Source: Desulfuromonas acetexigens | Lineage (GTDB): Bacteria; Desulfobacterota; Desulfuromonadia; Desulfuromonadales; Trichloromonadaceae | Reading direction: 5' to 3' | NCBI RefSeq assembly: GCF_900111775.1 | Contig: NZ_FOJJ01000012.1 | Location: 310,001-374,000 of the forward strand | Length of the DNA stretch: 64,000 nucleotides | Shown here: positions 54,049 to 62,277 of the stretch, piece after piece | Position numbering within the stretch: the stretch's first letter is position 1 | Layout of the letters: the number at the start of each line of letters is the position of its first letter | The notes under the pieces: model-generated | Told to the model about the DNA's origin: nothing | Seen by the model: only the letters and a program-made list of their open reading frames with translations | Databases searched by the model: none | Position numbers and translations under genes: made by a program

Positions 54049-55647
54049 ATGGATTCTCCGATTCTTCAGCTCAAGAAGTACCTTCATGCACTCTACAACC
54101 GGCGTTATCTCTTTGTGCTGGTAGCCGGCACCGTCGCGGCGCTGATCGTGGCGGGAAGCTTTTTCGTGCCCAAGAAGTACGAAGCGAAGAGCACCGTCTT
54201 CATCGAGAAAAACGTCATCAACAGCCTGATGAAGGGTCTGACCGTTTCTCCGTCCATGGGAGACAGGATTCGGGTTCTGCGCTATCACATGCTCAGCCGC
54301 GACATGGTATTGCGCGTTTTGAAAGAGCTGGATATGGATGTGAAGGTCCCCAATCCCCAGGAGTTCGAAGCGCTGATCAAGTACTGCCAGGCCGAGACCA
54401 AGATCAGCCTGCGCGGGGATGACCTTTTCTTCGTGTCGATCGTCGACCCCGACCCCGAATTCGCCAAGAACTACATCAACGCCCTGGTCGGCGCCTATGT
54501 CGAGGAGAACCTGGCCGCCAAGCGGGAAGAATCCTTTGGCGCCAGCCGCTTCATTTCCGAACAGGTTACCTTCTACAAAAACAAGCTCGACGCCATCGAG
54601 GACGAAATCAACCAGTTTCGGAAGAAAACCGGCATTTTCTCTTCCGTCTCCGAAGCTTCGATCATCGACGAAATCAAATTGGTGGAAGAGGAACTGAAGG
54701 GCTTGCGCGTCAAGAAAAACGAACTGCTCGCCACCATCAAGACCATCAGTGAACAGCTGAAGATGATGCAGTCCATGGCCTCTTCCGGGGGGGGCGCTCT
54801 TTTCGACATGTCCGCCTCCGTCGGCGACGGTCGCATCGCCGCGTTGCAGGCCAAGATCGACGAGTTGCTGCTGGTTTACAACGAGCAATACCCCGCCGTG
54901 GTCAAGCTGCGGGAACAGATCGCCGAACTGGAAAAGCGGCAGCAGACGGAAACGGTCGAGGCGCCTCCCATGCAGGAGGCTTTCAACCCGCTGGAGGATC
55001 CGATCTTCGTCGACCTGCGGATGCGCATGAACACGACTCAATCCGAGCTCAACGCCCTGCTCGCCCGGGAAAACGAACTGCTCAGCCAAATCGAAAACAA
55101 CAAGCGTATTCTCGCCAATTTCCCCGAGGACAAGAAGGTTCTCGCCGACATGGAGCGGGAGCGGGCGATGAACCGCAACGTCTACGAAACGCTGCTGGAG
55201 CGGGCCGGCGTCTCGGAAGTTTCGAAGCAGTTGGAGGTTGCCGACAAGGCGACGACCTTCCGCATTGTCGATCCGGCGATTCTGCCCATTATCCCCGTGG
55301 GGATGAAACGGGTGGTGATGATGCTGATGGGGCTCTTTGCCGGGTTCGGTGCCGGGCTGGCCGCCGTGGTGGTCTTCGAAAAACTCGACGACAGCGTCAA
55401 GGATGTCGATGCCCTGCGGGCCATGGGCATGACCGTTCTCGCGGAAATCCCTCTCATGTACAGCGAGGTTGAAGCCCGGGCGACACGGCGCAAGGATCTG
55501 ACCGTCTACGCCTATGGCGGGCTCTGCCTGGTGTTTGTCGGGGCCATGGTCGGGCATGATCTGTTGGGCCTGACTTTGGTGGATCAGGCCATCGGTTACT
55601 TCCATCTGGATAAGCTTATGGCCGATGTGGTTGGGGTGATCCGTTAG
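54049..55647 (+). CDS. Chain-length determinant/Wzz-type protein of the XrtA system
   Basis: 532 residues. A membrane helix near the N-terminus (about 22-42) is followed by a Wzz periplasmic domain with long coiled coils (about 165-370, e.g. 'KQLEVADKATTFRIVDPAI' at the end). A second helix lies around 416-440 and a third hydrophobic stretch around 486-512. It sets polymer length and partners the tyrosine kinase encoded next. The family is the PEP-CTERM-locus chain-length regulator. Confidence 0.92.
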   Translation: MDSPILQLKKYLHALYNRRYLFVLVAGTVAALIVAGSFFVPKKYEAKSTVFIEKNVINSLMKGLTVSPSMGDRIRVLRYHMLSRDMVLRVLKELDMDVKVPNPQEFEALIKYCQAETKISLRGDDLFFVSIVDPDPEFAKNYINALVGAYVEENLAAKREESFGASRFISEQVTFYKNKLDAIEDEINQFRKKTGIFSSVSEASIIDEIKLVEEELKGLRVKKNELLATIKTISEQLKMMQSMASSGGGALFDMSASVGDGRIAALQAKIDELLLVYNEQYPAVVKLREQIAELEKRQQTETVEAPPMQEAFNPLEDPIFVDLRMRMNTTQSELNALLARENELLSQIENNKRILANFPEDKKVLADMERERAMNRNVYETLLERAGVSEVSKQLEVADKATTFRIVDPAILPIIPVGMKRVVMMLMGLFAGFGAGLAAVVVFEKLDDSVKDVDALRAMGMTVLAEIPLMYSEVEARATRRKDLTVYAYGGLCLVFVGAMVGHDLLGLTLVDQAIGYFHLDKLMADVVGVIR

Positions 55648-55689
55648 TTCCTGGTCGAAGAGAATTTTGTTTGCATAGTCGAGGTTTTC

Positions 55690-56577
55690 ATGAGTCGTAT
55701 TGAAAAGGCCATCGAAATGGCCGCTAAAAAACGTCAGGCCATCGCTCCCGTTTCGCCCGAACCTTCCGTCGAACCGACGCAGACCCCGCCGAAGGCTGAG
55801 GAGATCGTCACTCCCAGTGCCGTCGCCACTCGGGAGCCGGGCCATTACGAAGCCCGGCACGAAGTCTTCGCCAGCGTGCCGCCGCCGGTGATTCGCAACC
55901 CCTTCTTGGTGACCGCCACCGGTGAGACCGGACCCGCTTCCGAGCAGTACCGTAAACTCAAATCGGCCATCGTCAAGCTCGCCCAGCTCGGTCGCTTCGA
56001 CAAGTCGCTGATGGTCACCAGCGCCATCGGCGGCGAGGGCAAGACCCTCACCTCCATCAACCTGGCCATCACCCTGGCCCAGGAATTCGATCACACGGTG
56101 CTGCTGGTGGAGGCGGACATCCGTCGCCCGACCATCATGAAATACATGGAGATGGAGTCCCCCGTCGGCCTCACCGATTGCGTCCTCGACGGCATCGATG
56201 TCGGCGACGTGCTGGTCAAGACCGGCATCGGTAAGCTTTCCATTCTCCCCGCCGGGCGCACGGTTCCCAATCCGGTGGAACTCTTCTCCTCTAACCGCAT
56301 GCAGAACCTGCTGCTCGAAATCAAGAACCGCTATCCCGACCGTTACGTCATCGTCGACACCACGCCGCTCTTGCCCTTCGCCGAGCCCCAGTTCATCGCC
56401 GGCGCCGTCGGCGGCGTTCTCTTCGTGGTACGCGAGGGCTATACCTCCACCGACAAGGCGGTCAAGGCCCTCGGTCTGCTCAAGAACCACAACCTGCTCG
56501 GGGTGGTCTGCAACGGTGTCAGCCAGGTGCACAGCGGCGGAAAATACGGCTACTACGGGTATTACGGGTACAAATAG
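55690..56577 (+). CDS. XrtA-associated tyrosine-protein kinase (BY-kinase)
   Basis: 295 residues. A short N-terminal region 'MSRIEKAIEMAAKKRQ' is followed by a BY-kinase ATPase: Walker A 'TSAIGGEGKTLTSINLAI', Walker A' 'VLLVEADIRRPTI', Walker B 'YVIVDTTPLLPF'. The C-terminus ends in the tyrosine cluster 'YGYYGYYGYK', the autophosphorylation tail. It is cytoplasmic and drives polymerisation with the Wzz-type protein upstream. Confidence 0.95.
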   Translation: MSRIEKAIEMAAKKRQAIAPVSPEPSVEPTQTPPKAEEIVTPSAVATREPGHYEARHEVFASVPPPVIRNPFLVTATGETGPASEQYRKLKSAIVKLAQLGRFDKSLMVTSAIGGEGKTLTSINLAITLAQEFDHTVLLVEADIRRPTIMKYMEMESPVGLTDCVLDGIDVGDVLVKTGIGKLSILPAGRTVPNPVELFSSNRMQNLLLEIKNRYPDRYVIVDTTPLLPFAEPQFIAGAVGGVLFVVREGYTSTDKAVKALGLLKNHNLLGVVCNGVSQVHSGGKYGYYGYYGYK

Positions 56578-56609
56578 GCGGTAACCCGATTAAATGTCGA
56601 AGAGGTGTG

Positions 56610-57866
56610 ATGATGTTGAATTCTTTGAAATTAGCCGTGCCCCTGCTGCTGGCTGGACTTTTTATCCCTGGCACGAGCTGGGCCGAATTCCGGGCGACTC
56701 CGTCCTTCTCCCTGCGGCAGGAATATAACGACAACATCTACCTGGAACGGGACAAGGAGGGGGATTTCGTCACCTTCGTCCGTCCCTCCCTGGATATCCT
56801 CTGGAGCACCCGGGTTGTCGATTTGACCCTCGATCTCGGTCTCGAATACGAGAAATACTGGGACAACAGCGACGAGGACGAACTGCGGCCGAGCCAGGGG
56901 GCGCGTCTCGACTCCACCTTCAACCTCTATCGCGACGCCCTCTTTCTCCGGGTCACCGATACCTACGAACGCGTACCCATCGACGAAGGGGACAAGGGCG
57001 CCGTCGACAACAATCTGGTCAACCTCACCGACAGCAACCGCCTGGAGATCAATCCCTACCTGCTGCTCCAACCCCTGCGCACCCTCCAGGCGCGTTTCGA
57101 CTATCTCTATGAAAATGTCTGGTATCGGGAAGAGGAAGGGGACGACGCGGAAACCCACCGCTATTCGGCCGTCCTGACCCAGCAGCTCACTCCGCGGATC
57201 AGCGCCGATCTCACCGGATCCTTTACCCAGTTCCGTCCCAAGGATGCCAGCCGTTCCCTCCTCGACGACACCGGCGAGGAAGAATACGACCGCACCGATG
57301 CCGGCGTCGGCCTGCTCTGGCAGGTGAACGACCAGCTCGCCCTGCGCGGCGACGTCGGCCGCGCCTGGCTCGACTACGAGTTCAGCGACGATTACGATTC
57401 CACCCTCTTCGGCGGGCAGGCCGACTACCAGATCTCCGTCGCTTTTTCCGTTGGCGCCGCCTACGAGGAAGACATCTCCGCCAGCGTCGAGGACGGCGCC
57501 CGTGAGCGGCAAAAGGCCTCCGCCTATCTCGCTTATGCCGACCGTTCCAATGTGCGTCTCACCGTTTTTCAGACCCGCGACGACTATATCGAAATCGACC
57601 GGCGGGATGACGGCATGGGCGCGACCCTGGACGGCGATGTGCCCATCACCAACAAGAAAGGGATCGCCTGGCTGCTCAGCTACACCGACTACGAAGAGGG
57701 GGATTTGGAGGAGTACCAGCGCTACGGCGGCCGCCTTGAATTCTACCATCAGCTGCGTCTGGGCCGGGTTTCCCTCGGCTACACCTACAACCGCAACGAT
57801 TCGGATATCCCCTCGGAAGATTACGACAACAACATCGTCTTCGCGCAGGTGGCTTTAAGGTGGTAA
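56610..57866 (+). CDS. PEP-CTERM-system outer-membrane beta-barrel protein
   Basis: 418 residues from ATG 56610 (AGAGG at 56601-56605; in-frame GTG 56607 and ATG 56613 are equally near). A signal peptide (about 1-26, ending GTSWA) is followed by a long barrel-like sequence with Tyr/Arg/Asp-rich strands ('VDLTLDLGLEYEKYW', 'RVSLGYTYNRND') and a C-terminal 'IVFAQVALRW' ending in an aromatic residue, as outer-membrane barrels do. The position between the tyrosine kinase and AAA ATPase matches the TIGR03016-type outer-membrane protein of PEP-CTERM loci. It may form the polysaccharide channel. Confidence 0.88.
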   Translation: MMLNSLKLAVPLLLAGLFIPGTSWAEFRATPSFSLRQEYNDNIYLERDKEGDFVTFVRPSLDILWSTRVVDLTLDLGLEYEKYWDNSDEDELRPSQGARLDSTFNLYRDALFLRVTDTYERVPIDEGDKGAVDNNLVNLTDSNRLEINPYLLLQPLRTLQARFDYLYENVWYREEEGDDAETHRYSAVLTQQLTPRISADLTGSFTQFRPKDASRSLLDDTGEEEYDRTDAGVGLLWQVNDQLALRGDVGRAWLDYEFSDDYDSTLFGGQADYQISVAFSVGAAYEEDISASVEDGARERQKASAYLAYADRSNVRLTVFQTRDDYIEIDRRDDGMGATLDGDVPITNKKGIAWLLSYTDYEEGDLEEYQRYGGRLEFYHQLRLGRVSLGYTYNRNDSDIPSEDYDNNIVFAQVALRW

Positions 57867-57867
57867 G

Positions 57868-57946
57868 GCCGAAGACCGAAGGCTGAAGTGTCAGCCTCTT
57901 CAGTCTTCAGCCTTACCCCTTCAGTCTTCAGCCTTCTTCAGCCTGG
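57868..57946. repeat. CTTCAGC/GCTGAAG repeat cluster
   Basis: The gap contains GAAGGCTGAAG followed by several CTTCAGTCTTCAGCCTT copies in the opposite orientation, giving hairpin potential. It leaves no recognisable ribosome site for the next gene. Confidence 0.85.
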
Positions 57947-57953
57947 ATTCTTC

Positions 57954-59186
57954 ATGTACGAATCTTATTTCGGCCTGACCGTCAAACCTTTTGAGCTGGT
58001 CCCCAACCCACGCTTCCTGTTCAACAGCCGCTCGCACAAAAAGGCCATCAGCTATCTCAGGTACGGTTTGCAAGAGCGGGCCGGCTTTATTCTGCTCACC
58101 GGCGAGGTCGGTTCCGGCAAGACCACCATCGTTCGCGACCTGATCAACAATCTTGATGCGGACATGGTCCTTGCCATGGTCTACAACACCCGCGCCACCG
58201 CCCGGCAGATGCTGGCCATGATCAACGAGGATTTCGGTCTGGAGGTCGGCGGCAAGGACAAGGACAAGGTCACCCTGCTGCGCGATCTCAACGATCATCT
58301 CGTGGCCCTGCATGCCGAGCAAAAACGGCCGGTTATCATCATCGACGAGGCGCAAAATCTTTCTCCCGCCGTCCTCGAAGAGATCCGCCTCCTTTCCAAT
58401 CTCGAAGCGGACAACTTCAAACTGGTGCAGATCGTCCTGGTTGGGCAGCCCGAACTGCAGAAGCTCATCACCCGCCCGGAACTGCGCCAGTTGCGCCAAC
58501 GCATCAGCGTCCACTGCCATCTCGAACCTCTGACCCGCGAGGAGACCGAGGCCTACGTCTACCATCGCCTGGCCATGGCCGGCAATCGCAACGCCCTGCG
58601 CTGGCAGGAAGGCACCTTCGACACCCTCTACGGCTACAGCGCCGGCATCCCCCGGCTGATCAACGTCTTCTGCGATTTCGTGCTGCTCGCCGCCTTTGTC
58701 GAGGAAACCCACGACATCTCCCTGGAGATGCTCGAAGAGGTGATCGGCGACGTCTCCTGGGATCGTCAGGTGGAAGCGGCACGCCTGCATCAGGCGTTGG
58801 CAGGGGGGGGCGGCGCGGCCGATGAAGGCATCTCCGACCGTCTCTATCGCTTTGAGCAGCGTCTGGCCTCACTCGATGCCATGCACGAGGAAGAAGGCTG
58901 GATCGCCCGGCGCCTCGCCGTTCACGAAGAGCTTCTCGAGCGCCTTGCCGACCGCCAGCATGAAGATGCCGAACGGCATGACGCCGGGCTGGAACGGATT
59001 CTACGCCAACTCGACGAACTGCAGGGCGCGATTGGTCGGCTCGCGCTCCAGGCGCAACTGGCACCCTCCGCGGCTCAGCCTGCACCCCTGGCCGCAAAAC
59101 CTCTCCCCGTCGAGCCGCCCCCGGCTCCCAAGGCGCCCTCGGTCCCCGGCCCGTTGCCGAAACGTCGCTGGTTTGGGAGAAGGTAG
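57954..59186 (+). CDS. XrtA-associated AAA ATPase (ExeA-like)
   Basis: 410 residues from ATG 57954 (the in-frame start at 57888 lies in the repeat and is rejected). 'YFGLTVKPFELVPNPRFLF' opens like ExeA/GspA ATPases; Walker A is 'GEVGSGKTT' and Walker B 'PVIIIDEAQNL'. The C-terminal quarter is a Pro/Ala-rich and coiled region (about 275-410). It is probably cytoplasmic and helps assembly of the export machine. Its TAG stop is provided by a palindromic repeat element. Confidence 0.92.
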   Translation: MYESYFGLTVKPFELVPNPRFLFNSRSHKKAISYLRYGLQERAGFILLTGEVGSGKTTIVRDLINNLDADMVLAMVYNTRATARQMLAMINEDFGLEVGGKDKDKVTLLRDLNDHLVALHAEQKRPVIIIDEAQNLSPAVLEEIRLLSNLEADNFKLVQIVLVGQPELQKLITRPELRQLRQRISVHCHLEPLTREETEAYVYHRLAMAGNRNALRWQEGTFDTLYGYSAGIPRLINVFCDFVLLAAFVEETHDISLEMLEEVIGDVSWDRQVEAARLHQALAGGGGAADEGISDRLYRFEQRLASLDAMHEEEGWIARRLAVHEELLERLADRQHEDAERHDAGLERILRQLDELQGAIGRLALQAQLAPSAAQPAPLAAKPLPVEPPPAPKAPSVPGPLPKRRWFGRR

Positions 59187-59210
59187 GGGCGCAGCATGCT
59201 GCGCCCCTAC
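59183..59210. repeat. GTAGGGGCG-type palindromic element 3
   Basis: Identical 28-base palindrome to element 1 at 16945. TAG at 59184-59186 is the ATPase stop codon. Confidence 0.9.
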
Positions 59211-59267
59211 GTGGCATCAATGGCAAAATGACGCCACACGCACAGCCCGGGCTTTCATGGTTTTTCC

Positions 59268-59342
59268 GTAGGGACGGACCAAGTCCGCCCGACTTGATCG
59301 TTGGATGTTGATGCATATTGGGCGCACTCGGTGCGCCCCTAT
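59268..59342. repeat. Two further GTAGGGGCG-family hairpins
   Basis: GTAGGGACGGACCAAGTCCG (59268-59287, then CCC) and a TTGGGCGCAC-TCG-GTGCGCCCCTAT element (59317-59342). Both have the GGGCG/CGCCC frame with different central arms. Confidence 0.75.
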
Positions 59343-59361
59343 CAGGGTGATTGCCGCTATC

Positions 59362-60234
59362 ATGATTACCAACTTCCTCAGTATCGACGTCGAGGATTAT
59401 TTTCAGGTCTCCGCTTTCGAGAAGGTGTCGCCGCCGGATTCCTGGGACGGATGTGACCTGCGCGTTGTCGCCAATGCCGAGCGGATTCTTGCGTTGCTCG
59501 ACGGGGCCGGGGTCAAGGCCACCTTTTTCGTCCTCGGCTGGGTGGCCGAGCGTTGCCCGGAACTGGTCCGGCGCATCGCCGCCGCTGGTCACGAGATCGC
59601 CAGCCACGGTCACGGCCATCGTCGGGTCGGCACCCTCTCCCGCGCCGAGTTTCGTGACGACATTTGCCGCGCCAAGGGGCGGCTCGAAGAGATCGGCGGA
59701 TCTGCGGTCCTCGGCTATCGGGCGCCGAGCTATTCCATCTCGCGTCAAACCCCCTGGGCCTTCGACGAACTGCTGGAAGCGGGCTACCGCTACGATTCCA
59801 GCATCTTCCCCATGCGCCACGATTTTTACGGCATGGCCGACTGGCCGCGCTTCGCCGGTTACGCGGTAAAGGATGCCGACGGCCAGTGGCGGCCCGGCGA
59901 ACCGGTGGCGGGGGAAGCCGCGATCCTGGAGTTGCCGATCAGCACCTTGCACCTGGCCGGGAAAAATCTCCCCATCGCCGGTGGCGGCTACTTCCGCCTC
60001 CTCCCCTACGCCGCCACGCGCTGGGGACTCAAACGCATCAACGAGGTCGAGGGAAGACCCTTCGTCTTCTACCTGCATCCCTGGGAGTTCGACCCCGCCC
60101 AGCCGCGTTTTCAAGGGGCCGGCTGGAAGAGCAACTTCCGCCATTATCTCAACCTCGACCGGACTGAAGGACGGTTCAGGCGATTGCTCGGGGATTTCCG
60201 CTTCGGGACGATCCGTGCAGGATTGAATCTGTAA
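59362..60234 (+). CDS. XrtA-system polysaccharide deacetylase
   Basis: 290 residues from ATG 59362; the in-frame start at 59305 lies in the repeat region. 'FLSIDVEDYFQVSAFE' is the N-terminal signature of the PEP-CTERM-locus deacetylases. 'ATFFVLGWVAER', the metal-binding 'EIASHGHGHRRV' and 'LGYRAPSYSI' follow. It removes acetyl groups from exopolysaccharide sugars. A complete catalytic set (Asp-Glu-Asp and two His) is visible. Confidence 0.93.
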   Translation: MITNFLSIDVEDYFQVSAFEKVSPPDSWDGCDLRVVANAERILALLDGAGVKATFFVLGWVAERCPELVRRIAAAGHEIASHGHGHRRVGTLSRAEFRDDICRAKGRLEEIGGSAVLGYRAPSYSISRQTPWAFDELLEAGYRYDSSIFPMRHDFYGMADWPRFAGYAVKDADGQWRPGEPVAGEAAILELPISTLHLAGKNLPIAGGGYFRLLPYAATRWGLKRINEVEGRPFVFYLHPWEFDPAQPRFQGAGWKSNFRHYLNLDRTEGRFRRLLGDFRFGTIRAGLNL

Positions 60235-60250
60235 CTTCAAGGTCGTCTGG

Positions 60251-60348
60251 TCCACGGAAGGCACGGAAGACACGGAAGTAGAACCAAAAACAAAAAGATG
60301 GTTTTTTTCGGTTTTGAATTTGTCCGTGCTTTCCGTGTCTTCCGTGGA
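60251..60348. repeat. Inverted repeat with CACGGAAG units
   Basis: TCCACGGAAGGCACGGAAGA... (60251-60278) faces ...CGTGTCTTCCGTGGA (60325-60348) across about 45 bases. The same arms recur at both ends of the tandem array at 61817-62262. Confidence 0.85.
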
Positions 60349-60382
60349 AAAAAAATTTAAAGGATTTACGAGGTTTGTATTG

Positions 60383-61408
60383 ATGAACATTCGGCTCGCC
60401 ACGGACGCCGACCGCCATATCTGGGACGCTTACGTTCTGAATCACCCCGACGGCAGCCTCTTTCATCTTGACCGGTGGCGGCAGGCGATTGATCGGGCAT
60501 TCGGCCATCCAAGTCATGCGCTGATTGCCGAAGAGAGGGGGGGCGTGGTCGGCCTGTTGCCCCTGGGGGAGATTAATAGTCGCTTCTTCGGGCACTATCT
60601 GGTTTCCGCCCCCTTCGCCGAGCTCGGCGGACCGCTGGCCGACACCCCCGAAACGGCCGTAAAACTTCTGGAGAAGGCGGCGGAAATCGGCCGGGAGCGG
60701 AATTGCGCCTATGTCGAGCTGAAGAACAGGCAGCCCCTGGACGGCCTGCCGACCAAGGATCTCTACGTCAACTTCAGCAAGGCGATCCTGCCCGAGGTCG
60801 AAGCCAATCTCGCCGCCATCCCCCGCAAATCCCGCGCCGCCGTGCGCAAAGGGATCGACGAGGGGCTGACCGCCGCCTTCGGCCACGATCAATTCGACGC
60901 CTTCTACGAGGTCATGGCCCAAAGCTACCATCAGCTGGGCACCCCGATCTTCGCCAAAGGGTTTTTCCGAGCGTTTCTCGAGGTCTTCGGCGACGACGTT
61001 GAAGTCATGGTGGTGCGCGAACGAACGGGCGTCCCGGTGGCTTGCGTGCTGACCTTCTATTTCAAGGACCGGGTCATGCCTTACTACGCCGGCTCCCTCT
61101 GGGAATACCGCCGACTTTGCCCCAACGACTTCAAATACTGGGAGCTGATGAAGCGTGCCTGCGAGCGGGGCTGCAAGGTGTTCGACTACGGGCGCAGCAA
61201 AATCGACACCGGCTCCTTTAGTTTCAAGAAGCACTGGGGCTTCGAGCCGACCCCCCTGGCTTATCAGTACCAGCTGATCAACGCCGACGAGATGCCGAAC
61301 CTCAGCCCGACCAACCCTAAATATCAACGGAAGATCGAGCTGTGGCGCAAAATGCCGCTGGCTCTGAGCAAACTCGTTGGGCCGCCGTTGGCCAAATATC
61401 TGGCATGA
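60383..61408 (+). CDS. FemAB-family XrtA-associated protein
   Basis: 341 residues from ATG 60383; the in-frame start at 60314 lies in the inverted repeat. The GNAT-like FemAB fold is visible: an N-terminal 'HPDGSLFHLDRWRQAI', mid-protein 'IPRKSRAAVRKGIDEGL' and 'CKVFDYGRSKIDTGSFSFKKHWGFEP' near the C-terminus. FemAB enzymes transfer amino acids from tRNA to peptidoglycan or related acceptors; the XrtA-linked type is thought to modify envelope glycans, but the substrate is unknown. The stop overlaps the VanZ gene (ATGA). Confidence 0.92.
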   Translation: MNIRLATDADRHIWDAYVLNHPDGSLFHLDRWRQAIDRAFGHPSHALIAEERGGVVGLLPLGEINSRFFGHYLVSAPFAELGGPLADTPETAVKLLEKAAEIGRERNCAYVELKNRQPLDGLPTKDLYVNFSKAILPEVEANLAAIPRKSRAAVRKGIDEGLTAAFGHDQFDAFYEVMAQSYHQLGTPIFAKGFFRAFLEVFGDDVEVMVVRERTGVPVACVLTFYFKDRVMPYYAGSLWEYRRLCPNDFKYWELMKRACERGCKVFDYGRSKIDTGSFSFKKHWGFEPTPLAYQYQLINADEMPNLSPTNPKYQRKIELWRKMPLALSKLVGPPLAKYLA

Positions 61409-61809
61409 AATCGAGCGCGGCGCGGGCCTTCGGGCCGCCCCTGCTACTGATGGGGTTGATCTTCGTCCTCTCCTCCATCCCTGGCCGGGTGGAAGAGGGC
61501 ATGTTTCGGGTGCTCACCGAACTCGACCCGCCCTGGCAGAACCTGCTGCACATTCCCGTTTTCGGTCTGGTGCAGTACCTCTGGCTGCGGGGTTTCGCGC
61601 TGAACGGGAAGACCGGCAAGGCCGCTGTCGTCCTGAGTTTCTTCTTAACCATCGGCTACGGGGCGCTCGACGAACTGCACCAGTATTTCGTTCCCGGTCG
61701 TTACGCATCGCTCCTTGATGTACTGCTCGACGGGGGTGGCGCGGTGCTGGGAGTGTTGGGGTTTTGGGTGCTTCGGAAGATACGTGACGACAGCTCCAAA
61801 AACGTTTAA
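61405..61809 (+). CDS. VanZ-family membrane protein
   Basis: 134 residues from ATG 61405, overlapping the FemAB stop by four bases. Four hydrophobic segments (about 9-26, 38-55, 68-85, 103-125) and the VanZ core 'YGALDELHQYFVPGRYASLLDVLLDGGGAVLG' with D-E-x-x-Q and D-x-x-x-x-x-x-G are present. VanZ proteins are small inner-membrane proteins of uncertain mechanism, common in exosortase loci. Confidence 0.9.
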   Translation: MKSSAARAFGPPLLLMGLIFVLSSIPGRVEEGMFRVLTELDPPWQNLLHIPVFGLVQYLWLRGFALNGKTGKAAVVLSFFLTIGYGALDELHQYFVPGRYASLLDVLLDGGGAVLGVLGFWVLRKIRDDSSKNV

Positions 61810-61816
61810 GGCCTTT

Positions 61817-62262
61817 TATCCACGGAAAACACGGAAGGCACGGAAGGAAAACCGAAAGGTCAAAACCTGGGTTTTAGACAGGATAAAGGCGGATAACTGC
61901 GGATAAAGGCAGGATGAATCTTTGGATTTTAGATTTTAACATCCGATTTTATCCGCTCTTATCCTGTCAAAGAAGATTTTAAAGACTTGGTTTTTGGACA
62001 GGATAAAGGCGGATAACTGCGGATAGAACCGGATAAATCTTTGGGCTTGTGGTTTTAACATCAGCCTTTATCCGCCCTTATCCCGTCAAAAAAAGACTTT
62101 AAAAGACTTTGTTTTTAGACAGGATAAAGGCGGATAACTGCGGATAAGGGCAGAATAAATCTTTGGATTTTAGATTTTATTATCCGATTTTATCCGCTCT
62201 TATCCTGTCAAAAAAAAGATTTTCAAGCTTTTGTCCGTGATTTCCGTGTCTTCCGTGGACAT
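61817..62262. repeat. Three tandem ~120-bp repeats bounded by CACGGAAG inverted arms
   Basis: Units begin ACAGGATAAAGGCGGATAAC at 61878, 61998 and 62119 (periods 120 and 121). Each ends in TTATCCTGTC, the complement of its own start, so every unit can fold on itself. The array is framed by TCCACGGAAAACACGGAAGG near 61820 and TTTCCGTGTCTTCCGTGGAC near 62241-62260. No gene is visible in this 468-base gap. Confidence 0.9.
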
Positions 62263-62277
62263 AAAAAGGATTTGCCC

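Noticed and set aside
59183-59342. Transcription terminators at the GTAGGGGCG palindromes
   Set aside because: The stems are strong but not followed by T runs, and the XrtA genes appear to continue as a co-directional cluster through them.
61878-62225. CRISPR-like array
   Set aside because: The units are about 120 bp with no separate unique spacers, only three copies, and no cas genes nearby.
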